From an uncultured Parabacteroides sp. (GTDB taxonomy: Bacteria > Bacteroidota > Bacteroidia > Bacteroidales > Tannerellaceae): a DNA stretch of 64,000 bases. The stretch spans positions 32,641-96,640 of the forward strand of contig CASFNG010000002.1 of assembly GCA_949296075.1 (NCBI GenBank). Direction: 5' to 3'. A program made the position numbers and the translations under genes. The notes under the pieces were generated by a model, which did no database searches, was not told where the DNA came from, and saw nothing but the letters and a program-made list of their open reading frames with translations. Numbering within the stretch: position 1 is the first letter of the stretch; every line of letters begins with the position of its first letter. Positions 1 to 9,805 of this stretch are shown here, piece after piece.

Positions 1-2
1 TG

Positions 3-30
3 AGGAGGGGGCGGGCAGTCCCCTCCTTTT
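3..30 (+). terminator. Rho-independent terminator of an upstream gene
   Basis: An 8-bp perfect stem (3-10 with 20-27) around a 9-base loop is followed by a run of T. It sits just before rimP, so it probably ends a transcript entering from outside the window. Confidence 0.7.
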
Positions 31-49
31 GTTCATAACCTACATATGT

Positions 50-517
50 ATGATTGAGAAGAACGTGGTATGCCAATTGGTGGAGGAAAAACTGGCCTCT
101 TCGAGTAATTATTTGGTCGATGTGGAGATCAAGCCCGGCAACGTGATCGTCGTGGAGATCGATAATGATGAGTCGGTAAGTATCGACGATTGCGTGGAGC
201 TGAGCCGTTATATAGAGGAACATCTGGATCGCGATGTCGAGGATTATGAGCTGGAGGTCGGGTCAGTCGGGATTACCACGCCATTCAAGGTGCTTCGGCA
301 ATACATCAAGAATATCGGCAAGGAGGTGGAGATGCTGCTGGCGAGCGGGAAGAAGCTGACCGGCGTGTTGAAGTCGGCGGACGAGTCGGGCGTGGTCGTC
401 TCGATCGAGAAGAAGGTGAAGCCCGAGGGCGCGAAGCGGAAAGTCACCGTGGTAGAGGATGAGGCTTATACGTTTGATGAGATAAAATATACAAAATACC
501 TAATAAGATTCAAGTAA
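50..517 (+). CDS. rimP: Ribosome maturation factor RimP
   Basis: RimP binds the free 30S subunit and is needed for its late maturation. The 155-residue product has the family's alpha/beta N-terminal domain (about 1-80, with the VVEIDNDESVSIDDC and LEVGSVGITTPFK segments) and a small Sm-like beta-barrel C-terminal domain containing LTGVLKSADESG. I chose the ATG at 50; a TTG in the same frame at 29 would add seven residues overlapping the preceding terminator. It is 4 bases upstream of nusA, the conserved rimP-nusA-infB order, which supports the call. It ends in the DEIKYTKYLI motif typical of Bacteroidales RimP. Confidence 0.93.
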   Translation: MIEKNVVCQLVEEKLASSSNYLVDVEIKPGNVIVVEIDNDESVSIDDCVELSRYIEEHLDRDVEDYELEVGSVGITTPFKVLRQYIKNIGKEVEMLLASGKKLTGVLKSADESGVVVSIEKKVKPEGAKRKVTVVEDEAYTFDEIKYTKYLIRFK

Positions 518-521
518 GATT

Positions 522-1787
522 ATGGCCAAGAAAGAGGAAACGATCAGTATGATTGATACCCTTGCGGAGTTCAAGGAATTGAAGAATATCGATAAGGATA
601 CGATGATTAGCGTCCTGGAGGATTCCTTCCGGAACGTGATCGCGAAGATGTTTGGTACGGACGAGAATTATGATGTGATCATTAACCCTGAGAAGGGCGA
701 CTTTGAGATCTGGAGAAACCGTACGGTGGTGGCTGATGACGCGCTGGAGGACGAGAACTTGCAGCTTACGCTGACAGAGGCGCGCAAGATTGACGCGGAC
801 TGCGAGGTGGGCGAGGAGGTGACCGACGAGGTGCATTTCGCCGATTTCGGGCGGCGGGCGATATTGAACCTGCGTCAGACCTTGGCTTCTAAGATACTTG
901 AATTGCAAAAGGATAGCCTGTACGCGAAGTATAAGGACAAGATCGGCCATATTATCGCCGCGGAGGTTTATCAGGTATGGAAGAAGGAGATCCTGCTGCT
1001 GGATGATGATGGTAATGAGTTGCTGCTGCCGAAGTCGGAGCAGATCCCGACCGATTTCTATCGTAAGGGAGAGACGGTACGGGCGATCGTGCAGCGGGTG
1101 GATAATTATAACAACAACCCGAAGATCATCCTCTCGCGTACTGACAAGGTATTCTTGCAACGGCTGTTCGAATTGGAGGTGCCGGAGATCAACGATGGCC
1201 TGATCACGATCAAGGCGATCGCCCGTATCCCGGGAGAGCGGGCCAAGGTTGCCGTGGAGTCGTACGATGATCGTATCGACCCGGTAGGCGCTTGCGTGGG
1301 CATGAAGGGATCTCGTATCCACGGGATCGTGCGTGAGCTGCGGAACGAGAATATCGACGTGATCAATTATACGTCGAACATCTCACTGTTTATCCAACGT
1401 GCGCTGAGCCCGGCGAAAATATCTTCCATCCACGTGAACGAGGAAGAGAGAAAGGCGGAGGTTTACCTGCGTCCGGAGGAGGTTTCGCTCGCTATCGGAA
1501 AAGGAGGATTGAACATCAAGCTGGCTTGTATGCTGACCGAATATACGATCGATGTGTTCCGCGATATAGAGGGCACGGACGAGGAGGATATCTATCTCGA
1601 TGAGTTCTCCGACGAGATTGATGGCTGGGTGATCGACGCGCTGAAGAATATGGGATGCTATACGGCGAAGAGCGTGCTCGCCATGAATCGGGATGAGATC
1701 GTCGAGCGGGCCGACTTGGAGGAGCAGACCGTGGACGAGGTACTCGCGATCTTGGCCGCAGAGTTTGAAGATGACGAAAACGAATAA
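522..1787 (+). CDS. nusA: Transcription termination/antitermination factor NusA
   Basis: NusA binds RNA polymerase and nascent RNA and modulates pausing, termination and antitermination. The 421-residue protein shows the N-terminal polymerase-binding domain (about 1-130), an S1 domain (about 140-200), KH1 (about 220-285, with [11 protein letters not shown]) and KH2 (about 305-345, with [12 protein letters not shown]). The C-terminal tail (350-421) is acidic with one helix-hairpin-helix-like segment. This is the compact form usual in Bacteroidota, without the duplicated acidic repeats of E. coli. It is 4 bases after rimP and 20 before infB, clearly co-transcribed. Confidence 0.96.
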   Translation: MAKKEETISMIDTLAEFKELKNIDKDTMISVLEDSFRNVIAKMFGTDENYDVIINPEKGDFEIWRNRTVVADDALEDENLQLTLTEARKIDADCEVGEEVTDEVHFADFGRRAILNLRQTLASKILELQKDSLYAKYKDKIGHIIAAEVYQVWKKEILLLDDDGNELLLPKSEQIPTDFYRKGETVRAIVQRVDNYNNNPKIILSRTDKVFLQRLFELEVPEINDGLITIKAIARIPGERAKVAVESYDDRIDPVGACVGMKGSRIHGIVRELRNENIDVINYTSNISLFIQRALSPAKISSIHVNEEERKAEVYLRPEEVSLAIGKGGLNIKLACMLTEYTIDVFRDIEGTDEEDIYLDEFSDEIDGWVIDALKNMGCYTAKSVLAMNRDEIVERADLEEQTVDEVLAILAAEFEDDENE

Positions 1788-1807
1788 GTATTACGACAAA
1801 GTTTGAT

Positions 1808-4687
1808 ATGCCTATAAAATTAATACAAGTACAGAGAAAATTGAACGTGGGAATCAACACGGTGGTTGAGTTCCTGCACCGGAATGGATTCATGGTCGAG
1901 GATAATCCCAACACCAGGATCAGTGATGAACAATATGCTTTGCTCGTAAAAGAGTTTGGGAAGGATCTGCCGGAGAAAGAACGTATGCTGGTGGAGAATC
2001 GTATGCGCCATAAAGAGGCTTCTCCCGCGAAAGAGAAGCCGACAGAGATAAAAACCGTTATACCGGAAGAGCTTAGGCCCAAGATCGTGATGAAAGGGCA
2101 CATCGATTTGGATGGAGAACAGCCTAAGAAGGTGCAGGATGAGCCAAGGGTTGATGAACCCTCGACGAGGAAGGAAGAGCCCAAGGCGGAGATAAAGCCT
2201 GAGCCTAAGGCGGAGGTAGAGCCGAAACAGCCAGCCCAGGCTCCGAAGGTAGAAAAGGAAGAGAAAATTGTAACTGGGGAAGTGAAAGAAAAGAAAGCGA
2301 CAGAGGAACAACCTGCCGCTCCCGCTCCGAAAGAGGAGCCGAAAGTGGAACCTGTGGCAGAAAAAACCGGGGAAAAGGATGATACGCTTTTCCGCCTGAG
2401 TACGGTAAAGTTAGAGTCGAACATCAAGGTGACGGGTAAGATCGACCTGGATGCGCTCAACCAATCCACTCGGCCGAGGAAGAAATCGAAAGAGGAAAGA
2501 AGGAAGGAGCGCGACGAGAAATCGAGGGCTAATAGCAATAGACCGGGTAGTAACGCTCAGGGAGCTTCTCCATATAATAAGGGTGGAAACATGGCTAAAC
2601 CGAACTCGCAGGCGAAACCGGGCGAGGAGGGTGATACCAAGAAGAAGCGTAAACGGATCAAGAAAGACCGTGTGGATCTGACGAGCGCGGTCGGGACAAA
2701 TTATACTCGTCCGGGACGTGATGAGCGTTCTAATGACCGGAAGATGCGCTTGAAGAAACCTGTTAAGCCCGAGGTCAGCGACGAGGATGTACAGAAGCAG
2801 ATCAAGGAGACACTGGCTCGACTGACCAGCAAGAGCAATAAGACCAACAAAGGCGCTAAATATCGCCGGGATAAGCGAGACGCGGCCGTGAAACGGGAGC
2901 ATGAGCTCCAGGAACAGGAAGAACGCGAGAGCAAGGTGCTCAAACTGACGGAGTTTGTCACGGCGAACGACCTGGCTAACATGATGGATGTACCCGTGAC
3001 AGAGGTCATCGGTACCTGCATGAGTATCGGTATCATGGTGTCGATCAACCAACGGCTGGATGCGGAAACGATCAATCTCGTGGCTGAGGAGTTCGGCTTC
3101 AAGACGGAGTATGTCAGCGCTGACGTGATCGAGGCGATCAAGGCGGATGAGGAGGAGGACAACGAAGAGGATTGGATTCCCCGTCCACCGATCGTGACGG
3201 TGATGGGACACGTCGACCACGGTAAGACTTCCTTGCTGGATAATATCCGTAACGCTAACGTGATCGCCGGAGAGGCGGGAGGTATCACGCAGCACATCGG
3301 AGCGTATAACGTGAAGTTGCCGAACGGAAGGCGAATCACCTTCCTGGATACGCCGGGACATGAGGCGTTCACCGCCATGCGTGCCCGTGGAGCGAAGGTG
3401 ACGGATATAGCGATTATTATTGTCGCCGCCGACGATAGCGTGATGCCCCAGACCGTAGAGGCGATCAACCACGCTTCAGCCGCCGGTGTACCGATCGTTT
3501 TCGCGATCAACAAGATCGATAAGCCGCATGCGAATCCGGACAAGATCAAGGAGGAGCTGGCGAACATGAACTACTTGGTGGAAGACTGGGGTGGCAAATA
3601 CCAGAGCCAGGAGATCTCCGCCAAGAAAGGAATCGGCGTGGACGAGCTGCTGGAGAAAGTCTTGTTGGAGGCGGATTTGCTGGATCTGAAGGCAAACCCG
3701 AAGAAAAGGGCGGTCGGCTCCATTATCGAGTCGTCGCTGGATAAGGGACGAGGATATGTATCTACCGTACTGGTGGAGAACGGTACCTTGAAGATGGGAG
3801 ACATCGTTTTGGCGGGTACGCATCATGGACGTATCAAGGCGATGTTCAACGAGCGTAACCAGCGTGTGGAGCAAGCCGGGCCTTCTGAACCGGTCTTGAT
3901 CTTGGGCTTGAACGGCGCTCCCCAGGCAGGCGATACATTTAATGTATTGGAGACGGAGCAAGAGGCGCGCGAGATCGCCAGCCGCCGCGAGCAGTTGCAG
4001 CGTGAGCTGGGGCTCCGTACGCAGAAGATGCTTACGCTGGACGACATCGGTCGCCGGATCGCTGTGGGCAACTTCCAGGAGTTGAACGTGATTGTCAAGG
4101 GTGACGTGGACGGATCGGTGGAGGCGCTCTCCGATTCGTTGATCCGGCTGTCCACGGAGGAGATACAGGTGAACGTGATCCACAAGGCGGTCGGCCAGAT
4201 CTCCGAGTCGGATGTGGTATTGGCTGCCGCGTCGAACGCCATCATCATCGGATTCCAGGTGCGTCCTTCCATGCAGGCGCGTCGTAACGCGGAGAAAGAG
4301 GGCGTGGAGATTCGCCTGTACTCGATCATTTACGACGCGATCGAGGAGGTGAAGAGCGCGATGGAAGGTATGTTGTCTCCGGAGATCAAGGAAGAGATCA
4401 CCGCCTACGTGGAGGTTCAGCAGGTATTCAAGATCTCCAAGGTGGGAATGGTTGCCGGCTGTATGGTGAAAGAGGGCAAGATCAAGCGGTCGAACAAGAT
4501 CCGCTTGATACGCGACGGTATCGTGATCTATTCGGGAGAGCTGGGCTCGCTGAAACGTTTCAAGGACGATGTGAAAGAGGTCGCCGCCGGTCTGGATTGC
4601 GGCTTGAATATCACAAATTTCAATGATATTCAGGTAGGAGACGTGATCGAGGCTTACGAAGAGACCGAAATCAAGAAGACGTTGTGA
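1808..4687 (+). CDS. infB: Translation initiation factor IF-2
   Basis: IF-2 is the GTPase that delivers initiator fMet-tRNA to the 30S subunit and promotes subunit joining. At 959 residues it has a short IF2-N domain at the start, a long charged low-complexity linker (about 70-350, rich in Lys, Glu, Pro and Ala), a second IF2-N-like segment (about 380-435), then the GTPase domain with G1 GHVDHGKTS (about 466-474), G3 DTPGHEAF and G4 NKID, and domains II-IV. The reading frame is intact. The stop codon overlaps the possible GTG start of cvpA, which points to coupled translation. Confidence 0.97.
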   Translation: MPIKLIQVQRKLNVGINTVVEFLHRNGFMVEDNPNTRISDEQYALLVKEFGKDLPEKERMLVENRMRHKEASPAKEKPTEIKTVIPEELRPKIVMKGHIDLDGEQPKKVQDEPRVDEPSTRKEEPKAEIKPEPKAEVEPKQPAQAPKVEKEEKIVTGEVKEKKATEEQPAAPAPKEEPKVEPVAEKTGEKDDTLFRLSTVKLESNIKVTGKIDLDALNQSTRPRKKSKEERRKERDEKSRANSNRPGSNAQGASPYNKGGNMAKPNSQAKPGEEGDTKKKRKRIKKDRVDLTSAVGTNYTRPGRDERSNDRKMRLKKPVKPEVSDEDVQKQIKETLARLTSKSNKTNKGAKYRRDKRDAAVKREHELQEQEERESKVLKLTEFVTANDLANMMDVPVTEVIGTCMSIGIMVSINQRLDAETINLVAEEFGFKTEYVSADVIEAIKADEEEDNEEDWIPRPPIVTVMGHVDHGKTSLLDNIRNANVIAGEAGGITQHIGAYNVKLPNGRRITFLDTPGHEAFTAMRARGAKVTDIAIIIVAADDSVMPQTVEAINHASAAGVPIVFAINKIDKPHANPDKIKEELANMNYLVEDWGGKYQSQEISAKKGIGVDELLEKVLLEADLLDLKANPKKRAVGSIIESSLDKGRGYVSTVLVENGTLKMGDIVLAGTHHGRIKAMFNERNQRVEQAGPSEPVLILGLNGAPQAGDTFNVLETEQEAREIASRREQLQRELGLRTQKMLTLDDIGRRIAVGNFQELNVIVKGDVDGSVEALSDSLIRLSTEEIQVNVIHKAVGQISESDVVLAAASNAIIIGFQVRPSMQARRNAEKEGVEIRLYSIIYDAIEEVKSAMEGMLSPEIKEEITAYVEVQQVFKISKVGMVAGCMVKEGKIKRSNKIRLIRDGIVIYSGELGSLKRFKDDVKEVAAGLDCGLNITNFNDIQVGDVIEAYEETEIKKTL

Positions 4688-4689
4688 CA

Positions 4690-5181
4690 ATGAACTGGTT
4701 GGACATCACGTTGCTATGTCTGGCGGGGATAGGGTTCGTGAAAGGCCTGTTTGATGGATTCATCAAACAGGTTGTTTCGCTTATAGCCCTTATCGCCGCT
4801 ATCTTTTTTTGTGGGAAGGTGGCGGGATGGCTGAGAGGCTATTTGCTGGAGCTGGACTGGCTGCCCGCGGAAGGCGTGACCATCCTGAGCTACGTGGCAG
4901 GCTTTGTCTTGATCGTAGGCGTGCTTGTCCTGGCCGGGGAATTGGTCTCTAAAGTCGTGGGGGCAACTCCTTTGAGCGTGGTCAATCATCTGATGGGAGG
5001 GCTGTTCGGCCTGTTGGTGGTCGTGCTTTTCGTCAGCCTGTCGCTGAACGTGCTCGAATGCGTGGACAGGGGCTCCGTGCTGATTCCCCGGCAGGCGAAG
5101 GTGGAGTCCCGTTTTTATGAGGGGATGACGCGGGTGGTGCAAACCATTTTCCCCCGAAATTTGTTTTCATTAGGAGAATGA
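4690..5181 (+). CDS. CvpA family inner-membrane protein
   Basis: The 163-residue protein has four predicted transmembrane helices (about 5-21, 25-42, 60-82, 98-118), the hallmark of the CvpA family. Founding members are linked to colicin V production and cell-envelope maintenance; the biochemical role is unknown. I start at the ATG at 4690; a GTG two codons upstream (4684) overlaps the infB stop. It lies between infB and sufB, an arrangement of convenience rather than a known functional link. The C-terminal 25 residues are soluble and basic. Confidence 0.85.
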   Translation: MNWLDITLLCLAGIGFVKGLFDGFIKQVVSLIALIAAIFFCGKVAGWLRGYLLELDWLPAEGVTILSYVAGFVLIVGVLVLAGELVSKVVGATPLSVVNHLMGGLFGLLVVVLFVSLSLNVLECVDRGSVLIPRQAKVESRFYEGMTRVVQTIFPRNLFSLGE

Positions 5182-5199
5182 TTGTAAAGGTTTACTAAG

Positions 5200-6645
5200 A
5201 TGCAGGATTCAAATCATATAATTGATGAGGTGACGGGTGGCGACTACAAGTACGGCTTTGTCACCGATATTGATACGGACGTGATTCATCGCGGGCTGGA
5301 TGAGGAGACCATCCGGATCATCTCGGCCAAGAAGGAAGAGCCGGAATGGTTGCTGGAGTTCCGCCTGAAGGCGTTCAGGCATTGGCAAACGCTGGAGATG
5401 CCTTCGTGGGCGCACTTGAACATCCCCCCGATCGATTATCAGGATATAATTTATTATGCCGCCCCGAAGAAAAAAGAGGGGCCGAAGAGTTTGGAGGAAG
5501 TTGACCCTGAATTGTTGAAAACGTTCGACAAATTGGGAATTCCTTTGGAAGAGCAAAAACACCTGAGCGGAATGGCGGTGGATGCCGTGATGGACAGTGT
5601 CTCCGTGAAGACGACCTTTAAGGAGAACCTCGCGGAGAAGGGGATCATCTTCTGCTCCTTCAGCGAGGCGGTGCGCCATCACCCTGACTTGGTGCAGAAG
5701 TACTTGGGGAGTGTGGTAGGCTATCGCGACAATTTCTTCGCTGCCTTGAATTCCGCTGTCTTCTCCGATGGCTCATTTGTCTATATCCCGAAAGGAGTGC
5801 GCTGCCCGATGGAATTGAGTACCTATTTCCGGATCAACGCGGCGAATACGGGGCAGTTCGAGCGTACCTTGATCGTGGCCGACGATGAGGCGTACGTCAG
5901 CTACCTGGAAGGTTGCACGGCCCCGATGCGCGACGAGAACCAGCTTCATGCCGCGATCGTGGAGATCGTGGCCAACGAGCGGGCGGAGGTGAAATACTCG
6001 ACCGTCCAGAACTGGTATCCGGGTGATAAGGATGGCAAGGGAGGCATCTATAATTTCGTGACGAAGCGCGGGCTTTGCAAGGGAGAGGGAAGCAAGATCT
6101 CCTGGACGCAGGTGGAGACGGGATCCGCCATCACCTGGAAATATCCGAGCTGTATCCTCGCCGGGGATAACTCGGTAGGCGAGTTCTACTCGGTGGCGGT
6201 CACCAATAACTACCAGCAGGCCGATACCGGGACGAAAATGATCCATTTGGGCAAGAATACCCGGAGCACGATCGTCTCCAAGGGTATCTCGGCAGGGCAT
6301 AGCCAGAACAGTTACCGTGGTTTGGTGAAGGTATCTCCCCGAGCGGAAGGAGCCCGCAACCATAGCCAGTGTGACAGCCTTCTGCTCAGCCCTACCTGTG
6401 GGGCGCATACGTTCCCCTATGCCGATATTCAGAACGAGACCGCGATCGTGGAGCACGAGGCCACGACCAGCAAGATCAGCGAGGAGCAGCTCTTCTATTG
6501 CCAGCAACGAGGCATCTCGGTGGAGGAGGCGGTTGGATTGATCGTCAACGGATACGCCCGTGAGGTGATGAACAAGTTGCCGATGGAGTTCGCCGTAGAG
6601 GCCCAGAAACTGCTGACGATCTCGCTGGAGGGAAGCGTAGGATAA
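5200..6645 (+). CDS. sufB: Fe-S cluster assembly protein SufB
   Basis: SufB is the scaffold subunit of the SufBC2D complex, where nascent Fe-S clusters are built. The 481-residue protein has the full SufB beta-helix core. By spacing, the functional residues of the E. coli protein are kept: Cys239 in YLEGCTAP, Cys391 in NHSQCDSLL, and His419-Glu420 in VEHEATTS, matching E. coli Cys254, Cys405, His433 and Glu434. It is first in sufBCD and 18 bases after cvpA, so Fe-S assembly is transcribed with the translation-factor operon. Confidence 0.97.
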   Translation: MQDSNHIIDEVTGGDYKYGFVTDIDTDVIHRGLDEETIRIISAKKEEPEWLLEFRLKAFRHWQTLEMPSWAHLNIPPIDYQDIIYYAAPKKKEGPKSLEEVDPELLKTFDKLGIPLEEQKHLSGMAVDAVMDSVSVKTTFKENLAEKGIIFCSFSEAVRHHPDLVQKYLGSVVGYRDNFFAALNSAVFSDGSFVYIPKGVRCPMELSTYFRINAANTGQFERTLIVADDEAYVSYLEGCTAPMRDENQLHAAIVEIVANERAEVKYSTVQNWYPGDKDGKGGIYNFVTKRGLCKGEGSKISWTQVETGSAITWKYPSCILAGDNSVGEFYSVAVTNNYQQADTGTKMIHLGKNTRSTIVSKGISAGHSQNSYRGLVKVSPRAEGARNHSQCDSLLLSPTCGAHTFPYADIQNETAIVEHEATTSKISEEQLFYCQQRGISVEEAVGLIVNGYAREVMNKLPMEFAVEAQKLLTISLEGSVG

Positions 6646-6684
6646 GATCGATCATTTCATTCAACTTTCAAAAAAACAAGATTC

Positions 6685-7440
6685 ATGTTAGAGGTTAAGG
6701 ACTTACATGCCAACGTAAATGGCAAAGAGATATTGAAAGGAATCAATCTGTCGGTGAAAGCGGGAGAGGTTCATGCCATCATGGGGCCGAATGGCTCGGG
6801 AAAGAGTACCTTGAGCAGTGTATTGGTGGGTAATCCGGCGTTCGAGGTGACGGCGGGAGAGGTGATATTCAACGGGAAGAACCTGCTGGAACTATCGCCC
6901 GAGGATCGTAGCCGAGAGGGAATTTTCTTGAGTTTCCAGTACCCGGTGGAGATTCCCGGGGTAAGCATGGTGAATTTCATGCGGGCGGCGGTGAACGAGC
7001 ATCGTAAATATAAGGGTTTGGATCCCGTGTCGGCTACCGACTTCCTGAAGATGATGCGCGAGAAACGGGCGATCGTCGAGTTGGATAACAAGCTGGCGAG
7101 CCGGAGCGTGAACGAGGGATTCTCAGGAGGAGAGAAGAAGCGTAATGAGATCTTCCAGATGGCGATGCTCGAACCGAAGCTGGCTATCCTCGACGAGACA
7201 GACAGTGGCTTGGATATTGATGCCTTGCGGATCGTGGCTCATGGCGTGAACCAACTGAAGACTCCGGAGAACGCCGCGATCGTGATCACCCACTATCAAC
7301 GGCTTCTGGACTATATCAAGCCGGATGTGGTGCATGTGCTTTACAAAGGTCGTATCGTGAAGACTGCCGGGCCTGAGCTGGCGTTGGAATTAGAGGAGAA
7401 GGGTTACGACTGGATCAAGAAAGAGATGGGGGACGCGTGA
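6685..7440 (+). CDS. sufC: Fe-S cluster assembly ATPase SufC
   Basis: SufC is the ABC-type ATPase of the SufBCD scaffold; ATP binding drives the rearrangement needed for cluster assembly. The 251-residue sequence has Walker A GPNGSGKST (34-42), Q-loop SFQYPVEIPG, ABC signature FSGGEKKR, Walker B followed by DETDSGLDID, and a His switch in VITHYQRLL. The DSGLDID segment is characteristic of SufC rather than of importer ATPases. It follows sufB after 39 bases and precedes sufD after one base. Confidence 0.97.
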   Translation: MLEVKDLHANVNGKEILKGINLSVKAGEVHAIMGPNGSGKSTLSSVLVGNPAFEVTAGEVIFNGKNLLELSPEDRSREGIFLSFQYPVEIPGVSMVNFMRAAVNEHRKYKGLDPVSATDFLKMMREKRAIVELDNKLASRSVNEGFSGGEKKRNEIFQMAMLEPKLAILDETDSGLDIDALRIVAHGVNQLKTPENAAIVITHYQRLLDYIKPDVVHVLYKGRIVKTAGPELALELEEKGYDWIKKEMGDA

Positions 7441-7441
7441 T

Positions 7442-8785
7442 ATGAAGGCTGAACAGCAGTATATCGACCTTTTCGCCCAGTGTGAGGACTTGGTGTGCCG
7501 ACATAGCGCACCGGTGATGAACTCCTTGCGGGCGAAGGCGCTGGCGGATTTCGAGCGATTGGGATTCCCTTCCGTGAAAAGTGAGGATTATAGATACACG
7601 GATGTGGGGCGGGCCTTCGCTCCTGATTACGGACTGAACTTGAATCGGATCGCCATACCGGTGAATCCGTATGACGTGTTCCGGTGTGATGTACCTAACT
7701 TGAGCACCTCCCTTTATTTTGTCGTCAATGACTCGTTCTACGACAAGGCGCTTCCGAAAGCACATCTGCCGGAGGGCGTTTACGTCGGAGGGATGCGCTT
7801 GTTCATGGAACAGCATCCGGAGATCGCTTCCCGCTATTACGGGCAGGCTGCTTCCAGCGGGAAAGATGGCATTGTCGCCCTGAATACCATGCTGGCGCAG
7901 GACGGTTTTGTGGTCTATGTCCCGAAGAATGTCGTGGTAGAGCGTCCTATCCAGCTGATTAATATCTTCCGGAACGATGTGGATACGATGGCGAACCGCC
8001 GGATCTTGGCTATCTTGGAGCCAAACTCGGAGGCAAAGCTCTTGGTTTGCGACCATAGTATCGACGACGTGAAGTTCTTGGCTACCCAAGTGGTCGAGAT
8101 TTTCGCGGAGGAGGGGGCGCGTTTCGATTATTACGACTTGGAGGAGAGCAGCGCCTCTACCACCCGTTTCTCGTCGGTTCACGTGAAACAGGGCGCGTCG
8201 TCGAACGTGTTGGTGAACGGTATCACGTTGACCAATGGCCTGACTCGCAATAACTACTATATTGAGCTGAACGGAGAGCATGCCGAGACCTCGCTTTGCG
8301 GTATGTCCATCTTGGACAAGGAGCAGCAGATGGATACCTATACCCATATCACGCACGCCGTTCCGAATTGCACCAGCAACGAGTTGTTCAAGAACGTGCT
8401 GAACGATCGGGCTGTCGGTGCCTTTAGCGGACGCATCTTGGTGAAGGAAGGCGCGGACAAGACCTCGGCTTACCAGACAAACCGTAACCTCTGCGCTACC
8501 CGGGAGGCTCGTATGTACAGCAAACCTCAGTTGGAGATTTACGCTGACGACGTGAAATGCTCGCACGGCATGACGACGGGGCAACTCGACGAGAACGCGC
8601 TTTTCTACATGCAAAGCCGGGGAATCCCCCGCGACGAGGCCCGGATGTTGCTGAGCGTGGCCTTCACTTCCGACGTGATCGACCATGTACGGGTGGAAGC
8701 CTTGAAGGATCGGCTGCATAAGTTGGTGGAGAAGCGTTTCCGCGGCGAGCTCGCCCGGTGTGCCGGTTGCCATATCTGTAAGTAA
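7442..8785 (+). CDS. sufD: Fe-S cluster assembly protein SufD
   Basis: SufD is the SufB paralogue that completes SufBC2D and is needed for iron entry to the scaffold. The 447-residue protein has a divergent helical N-terminal region (1-110), the beta-helix core, and the C-terminal helical segment with SHGMTTGQLDENALFYMQSRGI. The last ten residues carry three cysteines in CAGCHIC (CxxCxxC), which could bind metal; that is inference. The gene closes the operon: a strong terminator follows, and no sufS or sufE is adjacent. Confidence 0.95.
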   Translation: MKAEQQYIDLFAQCEDLVCRHSAPVMNSLRAKALADFERLGFPSVKSEDYRYTDVGRAFAPDYGLNLNRIAIPVNPYDVFRCDVPNLSTSLYFVVNDSFYDKALPKAHLPEGVYVGGMRLFMEQHPEIASRYYGQAASSGKDGIVALNTMLAQDGFVVYVPKNVVVERPIQLINIFRNDVDTMANRRILAILEPNSEAKLLVCDHSIDDVKFLATQVVEIFAEEGARFDYYDLEESSASTTRFSSVHVKQGASSNVLVNGITLTNGLTRNNYYIELNGEHAETSLCGMSILDKEQQMDTYTHITHAVPNCTSNELFKNVLNDRAVGAFSGRILVKEGADKTSAYQTNRNLCATREARMYSKPQLEIYADDVKCSHGMTTGQLDENALFYMQSRGIPRDEARMLLSVAFTSDVIDHVRVEALKDRLHKLVEKRFRGELARCAGCHICK

Positions 8786-8806
8786 TCCCCTCAGGAGATA
8801 TAATGA

Positions 8807-8845
8807 AGCCCGGATAATCAGAAACCTTGATTGTCCGGGCTTTTT
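8807..8845 (+). terminator. Rho-independent terminator of the rimP-sufD operon
   Basis: A 13-bp stem with one G-T wobble (8807-8819 with 8829-8841) encloses a 9-base loop and is followed by five T. It lies 22 bases after the sufD stop. Confidence 0.9.
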
Positions 8846-8846
8846 G

Positions 8847-8854
8847 TATATTTG
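8847..8854 (+). promoter_or_regulatory. -7 promoter element (TATATTTG) of the VOC-GNAT gene
   Basis: A perfect match to the Bacteroidota TAnnTTTG -7 box, followed by CGGG and lying 20 bases before the ATG at 8875. It begins immediately after the T-run of the preceding terminator. No clear TTTG -33 box is seen. Confidence 0.6.
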
Positions 8855-8874
8855 CGGGAAACGGGTATCTGATT

Positions 8875-9714
8875 ATGGCACGACTGACTCATGTGGCTCT
8901 TTGGACGAATAGTTTAGAGCGCCTCCGTGATTTTTATGTTTCCTATTTTGATGGGAAGAGTAACGACTTGTATGTGAACCCTAAGAAAGGCTTCGCTTCC
9001 TATTTCGTGTTCTTTGAGCAAGGCCCTGCCTTGGAGATCATGCGACGTACCGACGTGACATCCCCTTGCCCGACGGAGCATGTCGGAATCGCCCATCTCG
9101 CTTTTCACGCGGATTCTCCACGGCAGGTGGATCTGTTGATCGAGCGATTCCGGGCAGACGGCGTCCCGATCGTGGGTGAGCCTCGCGTCTCGGGTGATGG
9201 CTATTATGAGGGCGTTATCCTCGATCCGGACGGGAATCGGGTGGAGATCGTGGCGCAAGGAGAGCCGGAGATCGTTGTCGCGGCCGATCCTCCCTATCCA
9301 TTGTTGTTGGAGGCGGATCCGGATCGATCCAAGATCGAGGCCTATTTGCCCGGGTCGGCCTGTTTTGTCGCCCGGTTGGGTGGTTCGGTGGTTGGGGTGA
9401 TCGTGGCGCGTAAGCAAGGCGATGAGGCGGAGATCATGAACGTGGCCGTGAAGGAGATCTTTCGCCGGAGAGGGATCGCCCGGAAGCTCCTTCGCCATGT
9501 GGCAGGAGAGTGGGCACCCGCGGAAAAGGTCAAGCTCTTGCGGATCTGTACCGGCTCCTCATCCTCAGCCCCACTGATGCTTTATCAGCAAGAGGGATTC
9601 GATTTGAAAGCGATCGATCGGGATTACTTCGTCCGTGCCTACCCTGAACCTATCTGGGAGAACGGGATCCAGTGCAGGCACCGGTTGGTCTTGGAGAAGC
9701 GGCTATCGGACTGA
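8875..9714 (+). CDS. Fusion of a VOC (glyoxalase-like) domain and a GNAT acetyltransferase
   Basis: The 279-residue protein joins two domains. Residues 1-125 form a vicinal-oxygen-chelate domain with the glyoxalase-type motifs LTHVALWT, HVGIAHLAFHAD, and GNRVEIVA supplying the usual His/Glu metal ligands. Residues 145-279 form a GNAT acetyltransferase with the acetyl-CoA loop RRRGIARKLL. The ATG at 8875 is chosen because upstream codons run through a terminator and the -7 box. Substrates are unknown; such fusions may detoxify an electrophile or antibiotic-like compound by two steps, which is inference. It is monocistronic between two terminators. Confidence 0.85.
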   Translation: MARLTHVALWTNSLERLRDFYVSYFDGKSNDLYVNPKKGFASYFVFFEQGPALEIMRRTDVTSPCPTEHVGIAHLAFHADSPRQVDLLIERFRADGVPIVGEPRVSGDGYYEGVILDPDGNRVEIVAQGEPEIVVAADPPYPLLLEADPDRSKIEAYLPGSACFVARLGGSVVGVIVARKQGDEAEIMNVAVKEIFRRRGIARKLLRHVAGEWAPAEKVKLLRICTGSSSSAPLMLYQQEGFDLKAIDRDYFVRAYPEPIWENGIQCRHRLVLEKRLSD

Positions 9715-9750
9715 TCTTCTTCCAAGATCAGCCTGCTATTGGCGTGGAAT

Positions 9751-9804
9751 ATACAGTAAAGGCGATCGTCAGGGATTATCCCGCGGCGACCGCCTTTACT
9801 GTAT
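9751..9804. terminator. Bidirectional terminator between convergent genes
   Basis: A long inverted repeat: 9751-9764 pairs with 9791-9804 over 14 perfect bases and continues inward with a further TCG match. It fills the gap between the stop codons of the VOC-GNAT gene and the DUF1858/DUF2249 gene. Confidence 0.75.
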
Positions 9805-9805
9805 C

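Noticed and set aside
2160-2345. Charged repeats in IF-2 as a possible inserted element
   Set aside because: The Lys/Glu/Pro-rich linker between IF2-N segments is a normal, length-variable feature of bacterial IF-2.
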